In this document: positions 24,694 through 33,815 of the stretch, piece by piece
Position numbering within the stretch: position 1 is the stretch's first letter
Layout: each line of letters opens with the position of its first letter
From: Flavobacterium sp. CF108
GTDB lineage: Bacteria; Bacteroidota; Bacteroidia; Flavobacteriales; Flavobacteriaceae
DNA length: 64,000 bases
NCBI RefSeq assembly: GCF_900129795.1
Contig: NZ_FQWW01000007.1
Location: 1-64,000, forward strand
Direction of reading: 5' to 3'
Translations under genes and position numbers: made by a program
The notes under the pieces: model-generated
What the model saw: the letters and a program-made list of their open reading frames with translations, nothing else
Told to the model about the DNA's origin: nothing
Databases searched by the model: none

Positions 24694-26880
24694 ATGCTAA
24701 ACCGCTTTCCCATTTTTAAAATTTTACTTCTTTTTGTTGCCCTTTTTTCTTGTTCGTTGTTATCAGCACAAGAAAAACCAAAAGAAGCGACATGGATCTG
24801 GTATCCAGGTGATTTTGAAGTTTGGTTAAGCAATAAAATGCAAGTAAGACGAACAGAACGCGAAGCAGTATTTCCTCCGCTTTGGCAATATTACAGCCCT
24901 TACGCTTTGGTCACTTTTCAAACAGAAGTAGATATTCCAAAGCCAGACGAAGTGAAAATCTTCTCAGAAGGACCTTTTCAATTACTTTTAGATGGCGTTC
25001 AAATTTACGGACAGCCAAAATCAATTACAGTTCCTGCCGGAAAGCACAAAATTTCATTTAAAGTCTACAATCAAGAAGTGTTGCCCGCTATTTATATTTC
25101 TGGTAATTATCTTAAATCTGATGCTTCTTGGAAAGTAACCAACGAAGATAAACTTTGGATTGACGAAACGGGAAAAGCCCAACAATCTGGTACGCCTTGG
25201 GTTCCAGTTGGTTCTTGGAATTTTAATTCGCCAGAAAATAAACCTTCCGGATTTAAACTAACAACCAAACCTTTGAGTGCAAAGAAAACAGAGAAAATAG
25301 GAGCAGGTCAGTTGGTAGATTTCGGTAAAGAAACTTTCGGTTACATTAAAATTCATGGTTTAAAAGGAAAAGGCAAAGTTGCTCTTTATTATGGAGAATC
25401 TCGTGAAGAAGCGCTGGATTCAGCCAAATGCGAAACCTTAGATCATTTATCTTTTGATGGAAAACAGCCTGAAACCTACACACACGACGGCTCGAAAGCA
25501 TTCCGTTATGTTCAGGTGCAAGCAGATGCAGGAGTAAAATATGATTCTATTTCGATGCTTTATGAATATTTGCCATTAGATTATCGTGGTGCATTCAAAT
25601 CTTCTGATGAACAATTGAATAAAATTTGGGATGTGTCGGCTTATACGATGCATTTAACTTCTCGCGAATTTTTTATCGACGGAATTAAACGTGACCGCTG
25701 GGTTTGGTCTGGTGATGCTTATCAAAGTTATTTAATGAATTATTATTTGTTCTTTGATTCGGCTTCGGTAGAACGAACGCTTTTAGCCCTTCGAGGAAAA
25801 GATCCTGTTACAGCTCACGTAAATATCATCATGGATTATTCGCTGTATTGGTTTGTAGGTGTTTACGATTATTACTTACATACAGGCGATACGAAATTCA
25901 TCAAAACTTTTTATCCAAGAATGAAATCACTGATGGATTTCTGTTTAGAAAGAAGAAATAAAAACGGATTTCTCGAACCATTAGAAGGTGACTGGGTTTT
26001 TATTGATTGGGCAGACGGACTCCCAAAAACGGGTGAGGTTAGTTTTGAGCAAATGCTTTTAGCGAGAAGTTTAGAAGCTATGGCAGTAAGTGCTGAAATT
26101 GCTGGTAAAAGTGAAGACCAAAAACAGTATCAAAAATTAGCTGTAGATTTAAAAACAAAGCTATTTGATGTGTTTTGGGATAAAAAAGAAAACGTCATGA
26201 AACACCAGCGCATCGATGGTAAAATGCAAAATATTGTAACCAGATACGCTAATATGGTCGGTATTTTTTTCAATTATTTTAATGAAGAACAAAAACAAAG
26301 TGTAAAAAATAAAGTCTTGCTCAATAAAGATGTTCTTCAAATCACAACACCATACATGCGCTTTTATGAGTTGGAAGCTTTGTGTGCGATGGGCGAACAA
26401 GATTACGTTTTAAAAGAAATGAAAGATTATTGGGGAGGAATGCTGAATGAAGGCGCAACATCTTTCTGGGAAGAATACAACCCGAACAAAAAAGGAACAG
26501 AACATTTAACGATGTATGGTCGTCCTTACGGAAAAAGTCTTTGCCACGCTTGGGGAGCAAGTCCGATTTACTTGTTAGGAAAATATTATTTAGGTGTAAA
26601 ACCAACCGCTCCAGGTTATTCAGAATACGAAATCAAACCAAATCTTGGAGGTTTAAAATGGATGGAAGGAAAAGTGCCAACACCAAACGGAGAAGTTACC
26701 GTGTATTGCAGTACCAAAGAAATTAAAGTAAAAGCAGGCGAAGGACAAGGAAAATTGATTTTTGAAAGTGCCAGTAAACCCAAAACAAACTCTGGAACGA
26801 TTACAGAATTAGCAAAAAATAAATACCAATTGATTGTAAAACCTAATATGGAGTATAAAGTGAGTTATAAAGCTCTATAA
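24694..26880 (+). CDS. GH78 alpha-L-rhamnosidase
   Basis: 728 aa, signal peptide to about residue 25 (CSLLSAQ). N-terminal beta-sandwich domains lead to an (alpha/alpha)6 catalytic barrel starting near 300. The GH78 active-site block EFFIDGIKRDRWVWSGDA (325-342) holds the acidic residues, with GATSFWEEYNP near 590 as the second acidic site. A C-terminal beta-domain closes the protein. It removes alpha-L-rhamnose from rhamnogalacturonan by inversion. First gene after a CAGG-repeat promoter. Confidence 0.9.
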   Translation: MLNRFPIFKILLLFVALFSCSLLSAQEKPKEATWIWYPGDFEVWLSNKMQVRRTEREAVFPPLWQYYSPYALVTFQTEVDIPKPDEVKIFSEGPFQLLLDGVQIYGQPKSITVPAGKHKISFKVYNQEVLPAIYISGNYLKSDASWKVTNEDKLWIDETGKAQQSGTPWVPVGSWNFNSPENKPSGFKLTTKPLSAKKTEKIGAGQLVDFGKETFGYIKIHGLKGKGKVALYYGESREEALDSAKCETLDHLSFDGKQPETYTHDGSKAFRYVQVQADAGVKYDSISMLYEYLPLDYRGAFKSSDEQLNKIWDVSAYTMHLTSREFFIDGIKRDRWVWSGDAYQSYLMNYYLFFDSASVERTLLALRGKDPVTAHVNIIMDYSLYWFVGVYDYYLHTGDTKFIKTFYPRMKSLMDFCLERRNKNGFLEPLEGDWVFIDWADGLPKTGEVSFEQMLLARSLEAMAVSAEIAGKSEDQKQYQKLAVDLKTKLFDVFWDKKENVMKHQRIDGKMQNIVTRYANMVGIFFNYFNEEQKQSVKNKVLLNKDVLQITTPYMRFYELEALCAMGEQDYVLKEMKDYWGGMLNEGATSFWEEYNPNKKGTEHLTMYGRPYGKSLCHAWGASPIYLLGKYYLGVKPTAPGYSEYEIKPNLGGLKWMEGKVPTPNGEVTVYCSTKEIKVKAGEGQGKLIFESASKPKTNSGTITELAKNKYQLIVKPNMEYKVSYKAL

Positions 26881-26895
26881 ATTATTCATCCAGCA

Positions 26896-26981
26896 TGTCA
26901 TTGCGAGGAACGAAGCAACCTCACTAATGATTGCGCAAAGTTTGATATAGCAAATGTGATTGCTTCGTTCCTCGCAATGAT
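26896..26981. repeat. GCGAGGAACGAAGCAAT inverted repeat, copy 2
   Basis: Opposite orientation to copy 1: its right half (atagcaaatgtgattgcttc) is the inverse complement of the left half at 13137-13166. It lies between GH78 and the beta-propeller gene. Confidence 0.85.
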
Positions 26982-27011
26982 GCAAAATCAGGAATAAAAA
27001 ATAAAAAAACA

Positions 27012-28688
27012 ATGTTTCCAAAAAACACAAAATACAACTTCAAATTTAAAGCAGCTTTCCTAATGCTGTTAACTGTCTGCATTCAAGTTTCAGCACAAAA
27101 TACCACATGGAAACCAGCATCATTTGAAATTGTAAAATCAAATTATAAAACATTCAAAACGACACAATACGCACATGTATTTTCAGGAAGCAAACACAAT
27201 ATTGTTCGTTTAGCTCCAGAGTTGCAAGGTTTGACGGGAATTGAACTTCCTTTAGATAAATATAAAAACGGAACTAATGCTCCTTTGCAAGTAAAATTTA
27301 AAGAACCAGTTCAGGTTTTAATTGGTGTTTTTCAGGAAAATACTTCAGAATATCTTCAGTCAAATAACTTAGAAAACGCAAAATTGGTTTTTAAAAACGG
27401 ATTGACTGTTACAGGATTACCTTCGATTAATGTTTACGCACTTTCATTCCCAAAAGGAACACAGACTATAAATCCGGGAAGTGGATTATTTGCACTATTA
27501 GGTGTTGTAAAAGATGGTCAAAAATTAAGTTATAGAAACGCAGAACTTCCGGACGGAAAACTCTGGAATCCAACTTTCGTCGTTGAAGGATTTTCAGATG
27601 AAAAACCACTTTTCGAAATTATCGGTGGAGAAAATAAACCTGTTATTGATGAAGGCATGTCAGGAACAGAAGGGATTCAGGGAGGTTTTGAAGGCGGACG
27701 AGTAGTAAAAGTCGGCGATACTTATCATATGTTTCCAACCGAAAGAGCAGGTGAAAAAGGCGTTGATTACTATTATGATCGTGTAAAAACCAAAATTGGA
27801 CATTGGACAAGTAAAGATGCCATCCATTGGAAAAGAGAATCTACAATCTACCAAGCCAGCGGAACTTACGCCGTTACAGAAGACGATAACCCGATGAATG
27901 ATCGTCGTGCAGCAATTTGGTCGTATATGCCTGTTTTTAGTGAAAAAGCAAACAAGTGGTACGGCTATTATTTGGCTTATACCGTAAGTAAAGAAATAGA
28001 ACCAAATCATTCATTCGGAAGAATTTGGCGTTGCGAATCGACAGTAGAAGGAATCAACGGAATTGGCGGGCCTTATAAAGATATGGGAATCATTATGGAA
28101 CCAGGATTAGATTCGCAGCCTTGGGAAGGTCGTCAGGGTGTTGCTTCGTTTTTCCCGTATCAGGTTGGCGATAAATATTTCGGCTTTTACAGTGGTGCTT
28201 ATCCGTTTAATTCATGGGCAGATTATCCGAAGAAATCAGGAAAAGGCTGGTTTGTAGCTTTAGCCGAATCAAAAAGTTTAGAAGGCCCTTGGTTGAGGAT
28301 GAACAAAGGTTTGGAACCAATTAAGACAATACATCCGCAGTTTGTAGAAAATCCAATTGTAAGTCAGTTGCAAAACGGAATGTACATCGCTATTTTCGAC
28401 GGAGGTCCAGACGGCTGGGGACATCATTTACCAAACATGATTGCGTATTCATTATCAGCAGATGGTGTTAATTGGGCAGAAGCGCATTATTTACCAATAG
28501 AAACTAAAGTCGATAAATGGTGGGATATTATGAGAACTCCACTCTGCTTAATCCCAGAAGGAAATGATGTTTACACAATTGTCTATAATGCAATCGATTT
28601 GAAGAGAAGATTTCATCCAACAGGAATGGTAAAAGTAAAACTAAACAAAGATGTGATGGAATCACGTCTAGAAGAGTTGAAGAAATAG
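27012..28688 (+). CDS. Secreted beta-propeller glycosidase-like protein, N-terminal beta-sandwich
   Basis: 558 aa, signal peptide to about residue 28 (CIQVSAQ). Residues about 30-200 look like a beta-sandwich. From about 205 a five-bladed propeller is suggested by repeated blade motifs: GGRVVKVGDTYHMFP, IGHWTSKDAIHW, RAAIWSYMPVFSEKANKWYGYYLAY and QVGDKYFGFYSG. The fold is that of GH43/GH32/GH143-type enzymes. GH143, which acts on the heptulosaric acid residue of rhamnogalacturonan II, would suit the context, but I cannot confirm the family. Sits between GH78 and another propeller gene. Confidence 0.6.
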   Translation: MFPKNTKYNFKFKAAFLMLLTVCIQVSAQNTTWKPASFEIVKSNYKTFKTTQYAHVFSGSKHNIVRLAPELQGLTGIELPLDKYKNGTNAPLQVKFKEPVQVLIGVFQENTSEYLQSNNLENAKLVFKNGLTVTGLPSINVYALSFPKGTQTINPGSGLFALLGVVKDGQKLSYRNAELPDGKLWNPTFVVEGFSDEKPLFEIIGGENKPVIDEGMSGTEGIQGGFEGGRVVKVGDTYHMFPTERAGEKGVDYYYDRVKTKIGHWTSKDAIHWKRESTIYQASGTYAVTEDDNPMNDRRAAIWSYMPVFSEKANKWYGYYLAYTVSKEIEPNHSFGRIWRCESTVEGINGIGGPYKDMGIIMEPGLDSQPWEGRQGVASFFPYQVGDKYFGFYSGAYPFNSWADYPKKSGKGWFVALAESKSLEGPWLRMNKGLEPIKTIHPQFVENPIVSQLQNGMYIAIFDGGPDGWGHHLPNMIAYSLSADGVNWAEAHYLPIETKVDKWWDIMRTPLCLIPEGNDVYTIVYNAIDLKRRFHPTGMVKVKLNKDVMESRLEELKK

Positions 28689-28689
28689 C

Positions 28690-28765
28690 CCGCAGATTTT
28701 ACAGATTAAACAGATTTGCACTATTTTTTTTTTAATAAAATCAGTTCAATCTGCAAAATCTGCGA
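28690..28765. repeat. CGCAGATT inverted repeat
   Basis: Imperfect palindrome: cgcagattttacagatt on the left, aatctgcaaaatctgcg on the right, around an A/T-rich loop. Related to the repeat before the terminal GH28 gene (62770-62866). Confidence 0.75.
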
Positions 28766-28828
28766 GAGAATAAAAATATAAAACCTGTGTAAATCAGTTT
28801 AACCTGTGTCATCAGCGTGCCATATAAC

Positions 28829-29950
28829 ATGAGAACAAAATACATTATTATTGCTTTTACAGCACTAGTCATAACCAGCTGTGCAACCAAATACAAGAAA
28901 AGAGAAATTACCGACAGCGTAATGCAGGAGATTTACGAAGAAATCAAAACGCCTTATAAATACGGCTTGGTTATGGTTCCGACTGACAACTTATACAAAA
29001 TGGATTGTCCGAGTGTGTTTAGAAAAGACGGGAAATGGTACATGACGTATTTAATTTACGACGGAAGAGGATATGAAACTTGGCTTGCAGAAAGCGAAAA
29101 TCTTTTAGACTGGAAATATCTAGGAAAAGTAATGTCTTTCTCAGAAAATGAAAAACATTGGGATGTAAATCAAAAAGCAGGATATATTTCGTTGCAAGAT
29201 CCAACTTGGGGCGGAAGCTACGAATGGGAAAAATATGAGGACAAATATTGGATGAGTTATTTTGGCGGAGACAGCAAAGGTTACGAAGCAGGTGTTTTAT
29301 CAATAGGAATGGCTTATACCAAAGAAGCGCCGACAAAACCACACGAATTTCAAAGATTAGAAAATCCGGTTTTGACACCAAAAGACAAAGATGCCAAATG
29401 GTGGGACAACAGTACTATGTACAAAAACAGTGTGATTCGTGATAAAGATAAAGTGACAGGACACAATTTTATCATGTATTACAATGCCCGTGGAGATAGT
29501 TTAAATCCAGCTAAAGGAGCAGAACGTATTGCTATGGCGGTATCGAACAATATGAAAGAATGGAAGCGTTATGGCAATAAACCTTTAATCAATCATCATA
29601 AAGGAATCTCAGGAGATGCCTATATTCAGCGTATTAATGATACTTGGGTGATGTTCTATTTTGGAGCTTTTTGGACAGGTTGGAATCAAGGTGCATTTAA
29701 TCGTTTTGCCGTTTCGAATGATTTAGTAAACTGGACGGACTGGAAAGGCGACGATTTAGTTAAATCATCTGAACCTTACGATGATTTGTTTGCGCATAAA
29801 TCATTTGTGGTAAAACATGACGGTGTTGTCTATCATTTTTATTGTGCCGTTAACAAAGCAGAGCAAAGAGGAATTGCAATTACAACATCTAAAGATCTAG
29901 GAAAAAGTAAGTTGAATTTTGTGGCACCGCCGGAGAAAGTTAAGAAATAA
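28829..29950 (+). CDS. Lipoprotein five-bladed beta-propeller, putative glycosidase
   Basis: I take the ATG at 28829 (373 aa) rather than the in-frame GTG at 28817, because it starts a clean lipoprotein signal MRTKYIIIAFTALVITSC with lipid-accepting C18. Blade motifs: CPSVFRKDGKWYMTYLIYDG, WLAESENLLDWKYLG, WMSYFGGD, NFIMYYNARGD, GDAYIQRINDTWVMFYFG, and HKSFVVKHDGVVYHFY. These are typical of GH43/GH117/GH130/GH137-like propellers. GH137 (beta-L-arabinofuranosidase of rhamnogalacturonan II) is one possibility. Anchored to a membrane facing the periplasm or cell surface. Confidence 0.6.
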   Translation: MRTKYIIIAFTALVITSCATKYKKREITDSVMQEIYEEIKTPYKYGLVMVPTDNLYKMDCPSVFRKDGKWYMTYLIYDGRGYETWLAESENLLDWKYLGKVMSFSENEKHWDVNQKAGYISLQDPTWGGSYEWEKYEDKYWMSYFGGDSKGYEAGVLSIGMAYTKEAPTKPHEFQRLENPVLTPKDKDAKWWDNSTMYKNSVIRDKDKVTGHNFIMYYNARGDSLNPAKGAERIAMAVSNNMKEWKRYGNKPLINHHKGISGDAYIQRINDTWVMFYFGAFWTGWNQGAFNRFAVSNDLVNWTDWKGDDLVKSSEPYDDLFAHKSFVVKHDGVVYHFYCAVNKAEQRGIAITTSKDLGKSKLNFVAPPEKVKK

Positions 29951-29966
29951 AACTAAGCGTAATAGA

Positions 29967-30178
29967 TATAGTCCCTACGGGACATTTTTACTGGTGTGGC
30001 TTTTGGGTTACCGATATTTAATCTCTACGAGATATTCCAACAGAGTTTAATATTGTAATACACGTTAAATATTATGTGGAAATCAACAATATTAATCTCT
30101 ATGAGATACTCCGATAGGAGTTAAATATCGGTAGAAAATGATTACCAAAAAACAAATTTTGTCCCGTAGGGACTACAC
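29967..30178. repeat. Large nested palindrome GTCCCTACGGGAC
   Basis: Outer arms tagtccctacgggac (about 29969) and gtcccgtagggacta (about 30161). Inside are accgatatttaatctctacg and its approximate inverse ending taaatatcggt. About 210 bp in all, filling the whole gap between the propeller lipoprotein and GH2 genes. Confidence 0.85.
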
Positions 30179-30192
30179 AATTAGAAAACATA

Positions 30193-33100
30193 ATGAACAA
30201 TAATATAAAACCAATGTTTACATCAAAATCAAAATACAATAATCCATTTTTCAGATTACGATTTTTGACGTATGCATTTTACATTTTACTATTCACAACT
30301 TACGCGCAGGCACAATCCGTAACAGGAGAACCAGCAGGAATTCCAGAATTACATAAAAAATACCAGTTTGCTCCGTGGGAAGATCCAACGGTTACAAGCA
30401 TCAACAGACAGCCATCAAGAGCAACAGCTTATTCATACGCAACTGTTGAAGATGCCTTAAAAGGTGACAGAACTAAAAGCCGAATTCAGATGCTAAACGG
30501 CGATTGGGATTTTAAATATGCCGTAAATCAGAAAGAAGCTTCAAAAGATTTTTACAAATCAAAAGTTTCAGCTTGGGATAAAATTGAAGTACCTGCTAAT
30601 TGGGAAATGAAAGGGTACGATAATCCAATTTACAAAAGTGCCGTTTATCCTTTCAGACCAATAAATCCGCCTTATATTCCTAAAGATTATAACGGAGTTG
30701 GTTCTTATCAGCGTAGTTTTACCGTTCCAGAAAATTGGAAAGATATGACGGTGACTTTACATTTCGGAGCCGTAAGTTCAGGTTTTGAAGTTTGGCTTAA
30801 TGGAGAATTTTTAGGTTATGGAGAAGACAGTTTTCTGCCATCAGAATTTGATATTACGCCTTATTTAAAAGCAGGAGAAAATGTAGTTTCAGTTCGTGTC
30901 ATTCGATGGACCGATGGTTCTTATTTAGAAGATCAGGACCACTGGCGTATGAGCGGAATCCAGCGTGAAGTTTTCATTATGGCCGAGCCGAAACTGCGTA
31001 TTCAGGATTTCTTTGTTCAAACCAAATTAGATAAACAATATACAGACGCAGTTTTTAAACTTCGCCCAAAAGTAGAGAATCTGACAGGAGAAAAAATCAA
31101 AGATTATACAATGAATGTTCAATTGTACGATGCTAATAATACGGCAATGTTCAAAGAACCGCTTCAAAGACCTGTGATTGATTTAATCAACGAAAGTTAT
31201 CCTCGTCTGGATAATGTTCGTTTTGGATTCTTTCAGGAAACGATCAAAAATCCAAAAAAATGGAGTTCAGAAGAACCGAATTTATACACAATGGTAATTT
31301 CCATAAAAGATAAAAACGGCAATGTTACCGAAGCCAAAAGCTGTAAAGTTGGTTTCCGTTCGATTGAATTCTCCAAAGAAAACGGAAAAATGCTCATCAA
31401 CGGAAAAGAAACCTATGTATATGGCGTAAACCGTCACGATCATCATCCAACAAGAGGAAAAGCGGTTACAAGAGAAGATATCAAACAAGATATTACCACT
31501 ATTAAAAAGTTCAATTTCAATTTTATGCGTACAAGTCATTATCCAAACGATCCGTATTTCTACGAATTATGTGATCAATATGGAATCATGGTAATGGACG
31601 AAGCGAATCAGGAAACACACGGAATTGGCGGAAAACTAAGCAACGATCCAAAATGGACAAATGCTTATTTGGAGCGTATGACGAGAATGGTTGAAAGAGA
31701 TAAAAACCATCCATCGGTTGTAATGTGGAGTTTGGGTAATGAAGGCGGAAAAGGGCCAAACCATTCCGCAATGTCGGGTTGGGTTCACGATTTCGACATT
31801 ACACGTCCAGTTCATTACGAACCAGCACAGGGAAATGCCAAATTAGACGGTTATATTGATCCGCTTGATCCGGGATATCCAAAAACAATCGATCACGCTT
31901 ATCGATTCGAAAATCCGCAGGATGATTCGTATGTCGATATGGTCAGCCGTTTTTATCCTGGCGTTTTCACTCCAAAATTTTTAGTTGATCAAAAGAAAGA
32001 TACTCGTCCGATTATTTTCGTTGAATATTCTCATGCAATGGGGAATTCAGTTGGAAATTTAAAAGAATTATGGGATGAATTCCGTTCGCTTCCAAGAGTG
32101 ATTGGAGGCTGTATCTGGGAATTTAAAGATCAGGGATTAGTAAAATTCGATTCCAGATCAGGTCAGAATTATTTTGCACATGGAGGAGATTTTGGTGAAA
32201 AATACCATGACGGAAACTTCAATACAAAAGGAATTGTAGATTCTAACGGAAAACCAAAAGGTTCGATTTTTGAGAATAAATGGGTCTATCAGCCAGCGGT
32301 TTCAACTTTAAACGGAAATCAGTTAGAAATTAAAAATCGTCAGGCCGTTAAATCATTAGAAGCTTATATTCCGGTTTTAAAAGTTTTGGAAAACGGAAAC
32401 GTGATTAAAACTCAGATTTTAAAACCATTAAAAGTAGAAGCAGGACAATCTACAACTTTAAATATCAGTCCTTATCTTCCAAAAATGAAAGCTGATGCGG
32501 AATATATTTTAAATATAGAATTTCAGCTTTCAAAAGAGGAACTTTGGGCTTCAAAAGGTTATGCTGTCGCGGAAGATCAGTTTCTGTTAAAAAAGAAAGA
32601 AGCCGTTTCTCCAGAATCTAAAAAAGAAACTTTAAACGTTTCAGAATCAGGTTCCGATTTTAAGATCAAAGGAAAAACTTTTGATATTACAATTGGAAAA
32701 ACAAACGGAGCTTTGAGTTCATATGTTTTTAACGGAGAAGAACAAGTGTTTGCACCGTTATTACCGAACTTCGTGAGACCGCTTACAGACAACGATAAAC
32801 GCGGATGGAAATCGCAAAAATTGTTGAAACAATGGTATAAAGCAAAACCAAAATTGGTTAACATTAAAATTGACAAATCAGCTTTTGAAATTAAAATTAC
32901 AAGTGATTATGAAGTTATAAGAGACAGCGCTAGCGTAAAAGTGATCTACAACATTTTACCAAACGGATTAATAAAAGTAGATTACAGTTTAAAAGCATCG
33001 AACAAATTGCCGAACATTCCAAAAATCGGAATGCAGATGGGAGTTCAAAGAAAATTCGACCAGATTTCATGGTATGGAAAAGGAGAACTGGAAAATTACA

Positions 33101-33534
33101 ACGATAGAAGTTTTGGTTCTTTTGTTGGGAAATATTCACTTCCAATAAATGATTTTATTGAACATTATCCAAAACCGCAGGAAAACGGTAACAGATGTGA
33201 CGTAAGATGGATGGCATTAAGCACTCTGCAAAAAAACAACGGATTTTTAGTAGTAAAGGATTCTAAAGTCTTAAGCATGAGCGCATGGCCTTATACACAG
33301 GAAAACCTAAGTTCTGCAGGTCATACCTATGATTTGAAAGATCCGGGATTCTTGACGGTAAATATTGATTTAATGCAAATGGGAGTGGGAGGAAACGACA
33401 GCTGGACATTGGTAGCACAGCCTTTAGAACAATATCAAATTAAATCTGGAGATTATCAATATAGTTTTTATTTGACGCCTTTCAACGGTTCAAAAAATGA
33501 ATTAGAAAACAGTTTGAAGAAGTTTAAGTATTAG
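30193..33534 (+). CDS. GH2 beta-galactosidase-like enzyme
   Basis: 1113 aa, LacZ-like length, signal peptide ending near residue 41 (TTYAQAQ). Domain order: jelly-roll (FGAVSSGFEVWLNGEFLGYGEDS), Ig-like, TIM barrel, second Ig-like and C-terminal beta-sandwich. Acid/base Glu at E517 in SLGNEGG; nucleophile Glu at E611 in FVEYSHAMGNS. Also GVNRHDHHP. It would remove terminal beta-galactose, or a related arabinopyranose, from pectin side chains. A periplasmic location is inferred from the signal peptide. Confidence 0.92.
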   Translation: MNNNIKPMFTSKSKYNNPFFRLRFLTYAFYILLFTTYAQAQSVTGEPAGIPELHKKYQFAPWEDPTVTSINRQPSRATAYSYATVEDALKGDRTKSRIQMLNGDWDFKYAVNQKEASKDFYKSKVSAWDKIEVPANWEMKGYDNPIYKSAVYPFRPINPPYIPKDYNGVGSYQRSFTVPENWKDMTVTLHFGAVSSGFEVWLNGEFLGYGEDSFLPSEFDITPYLKAGENVVSVRVIRWTDGSYLEDQDHWRMSGIQREVFIMAEPKLRIQDFFVQTKLDKQYTDAVFKLRPKVENLTGEKIKDYTMNVQLYDANNTAMFKEPLQRPVIDLINESYPRLDNVRFGFFQETIKNPKKWSSEEPNLYTMVISIKDKNGNVTEAKSCKVGFRSIEFSKENGKMLINGKETYVYGVNRHDHHPTRGKAVTREDIKQDITTIKKFNFNFMRTSHYPNDPYFYELCDQYGIMVMDEANQETHGIGGKLSNDPKWTNAYLERMTRMVERDKNHPSVVMWSLGNEGGKGPNHSAMSGWVHDFDITRPVHYEPAQGNAKLDGYIDPLDPGYPKTIDHAYRFENPQDDSYVDMVSRFYPGVFTPKFLVDQKKDTRPIIFVEYSHAMGNSVGNLKELWDEFRSLPRVIGGCIWEFKDQGLVKFDSRSGQNYFAHGGDFGEKYHDGNFNTKGIVDSNGKPKGSIFENKWVYQPAVSTLNGNQLEIKNRQAVKSLEAYIPVLKVLENGNVIKTQILKPLKVEAGQSTTLNISPYLPKMKADAEYILNIEFQLSKEELWASKGYAVAEDQFLLKKKEAVSPESKKETLNVSESGSDFKIKGKTFDITIGKTNGALSSYVFNGEEQVFAPLLPNFVRPLTDNDKRGWKSQKLLKQWYKAKPKLVNIKIDKSAFEIKITSDYEVIRDSASVKVIYNILPNGLIKVDYSLKASNKLPNIPKIGMQMGVQRKFDQISWYGKGELENYNDRSFGSFVGKYSLPINDFIEHYPKPQENGNRCDVRWMALSTLQKNNGFLVVKDSKVLSMSAWPYTQENLSSAGHTYDLKDPGFLTVNIDLMQMGVGGNDSWTLVAQPLEQYQIKSGDYQYSFYLTPFNGSKNELENSLKKFKY

Positions 33535-33634
33535 TAATTAAAAATTAAGAATTAAGAATTAAAAGATACAGTTTGTCATTTCGAGGAACAAGAAATCTTC
33601 GTAAGAAACTCGACAAAGATTAAGATTCAATATC

Positions 33635-33717
33635 AAACATAGCCCGAGGTTTCAACCTCGGGAAACGTATTGTGTAATCACGTTACGTCCTAATGGTTGA
33701 AACCAATGGCTATGTTT
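33635..33717. repeat. Composite REP-like element, copy C, compensated variant
   Basis: First hairpin reads cccgaggtttcaacctcggg: the T-A pair of copies A and B has become A-T with pairing kept. Second hairpin is atggttgaaaccaat. Ends catagccc / ggctatg are complementary. Confidence 0.85.
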
Positions 33718-33756
33718 TGTAATGAGAAATAAAACGAATAAAATATACGTATGTAT

Positions 33757-33791
33757 TAAACCCGACAGGTTTTTAAAACCTGTCGGGTTTA
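33757..33791. repeat. GACAGGTTTT palindrome, copy 4
   Basis: Perfect 35-bp palindrome with 17-bp arms, nearly identical to copy 3; the loop base is T instead of A. Confidence 0.9.
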
Positions 33792-33815
33792 CCAACGAAA
33801 ATAATACCAACAAAA

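Larger units (their letters stand above)
33535..33815. other. Intergenic region with three repeat elements
   Basis: 281 bp: a relative of the gtcattncgagga repeat (33572-33620), CCCGTGGTT element copy C, and GACAGG palindrome copy 4. No gene seen. Confidence 0.75.

Noticed and set aside
28817..28828. GTG start for the propeller lipoprotein
   Set aside because: The in-frame ATG at 28829 gives a cleaner lipoprotein signal; the extra four residues add nothing.
13023..33717. Insertion sequences
   Set aside because: The repeats are under 250 bp and no transposase reading frame is associated with any of them.
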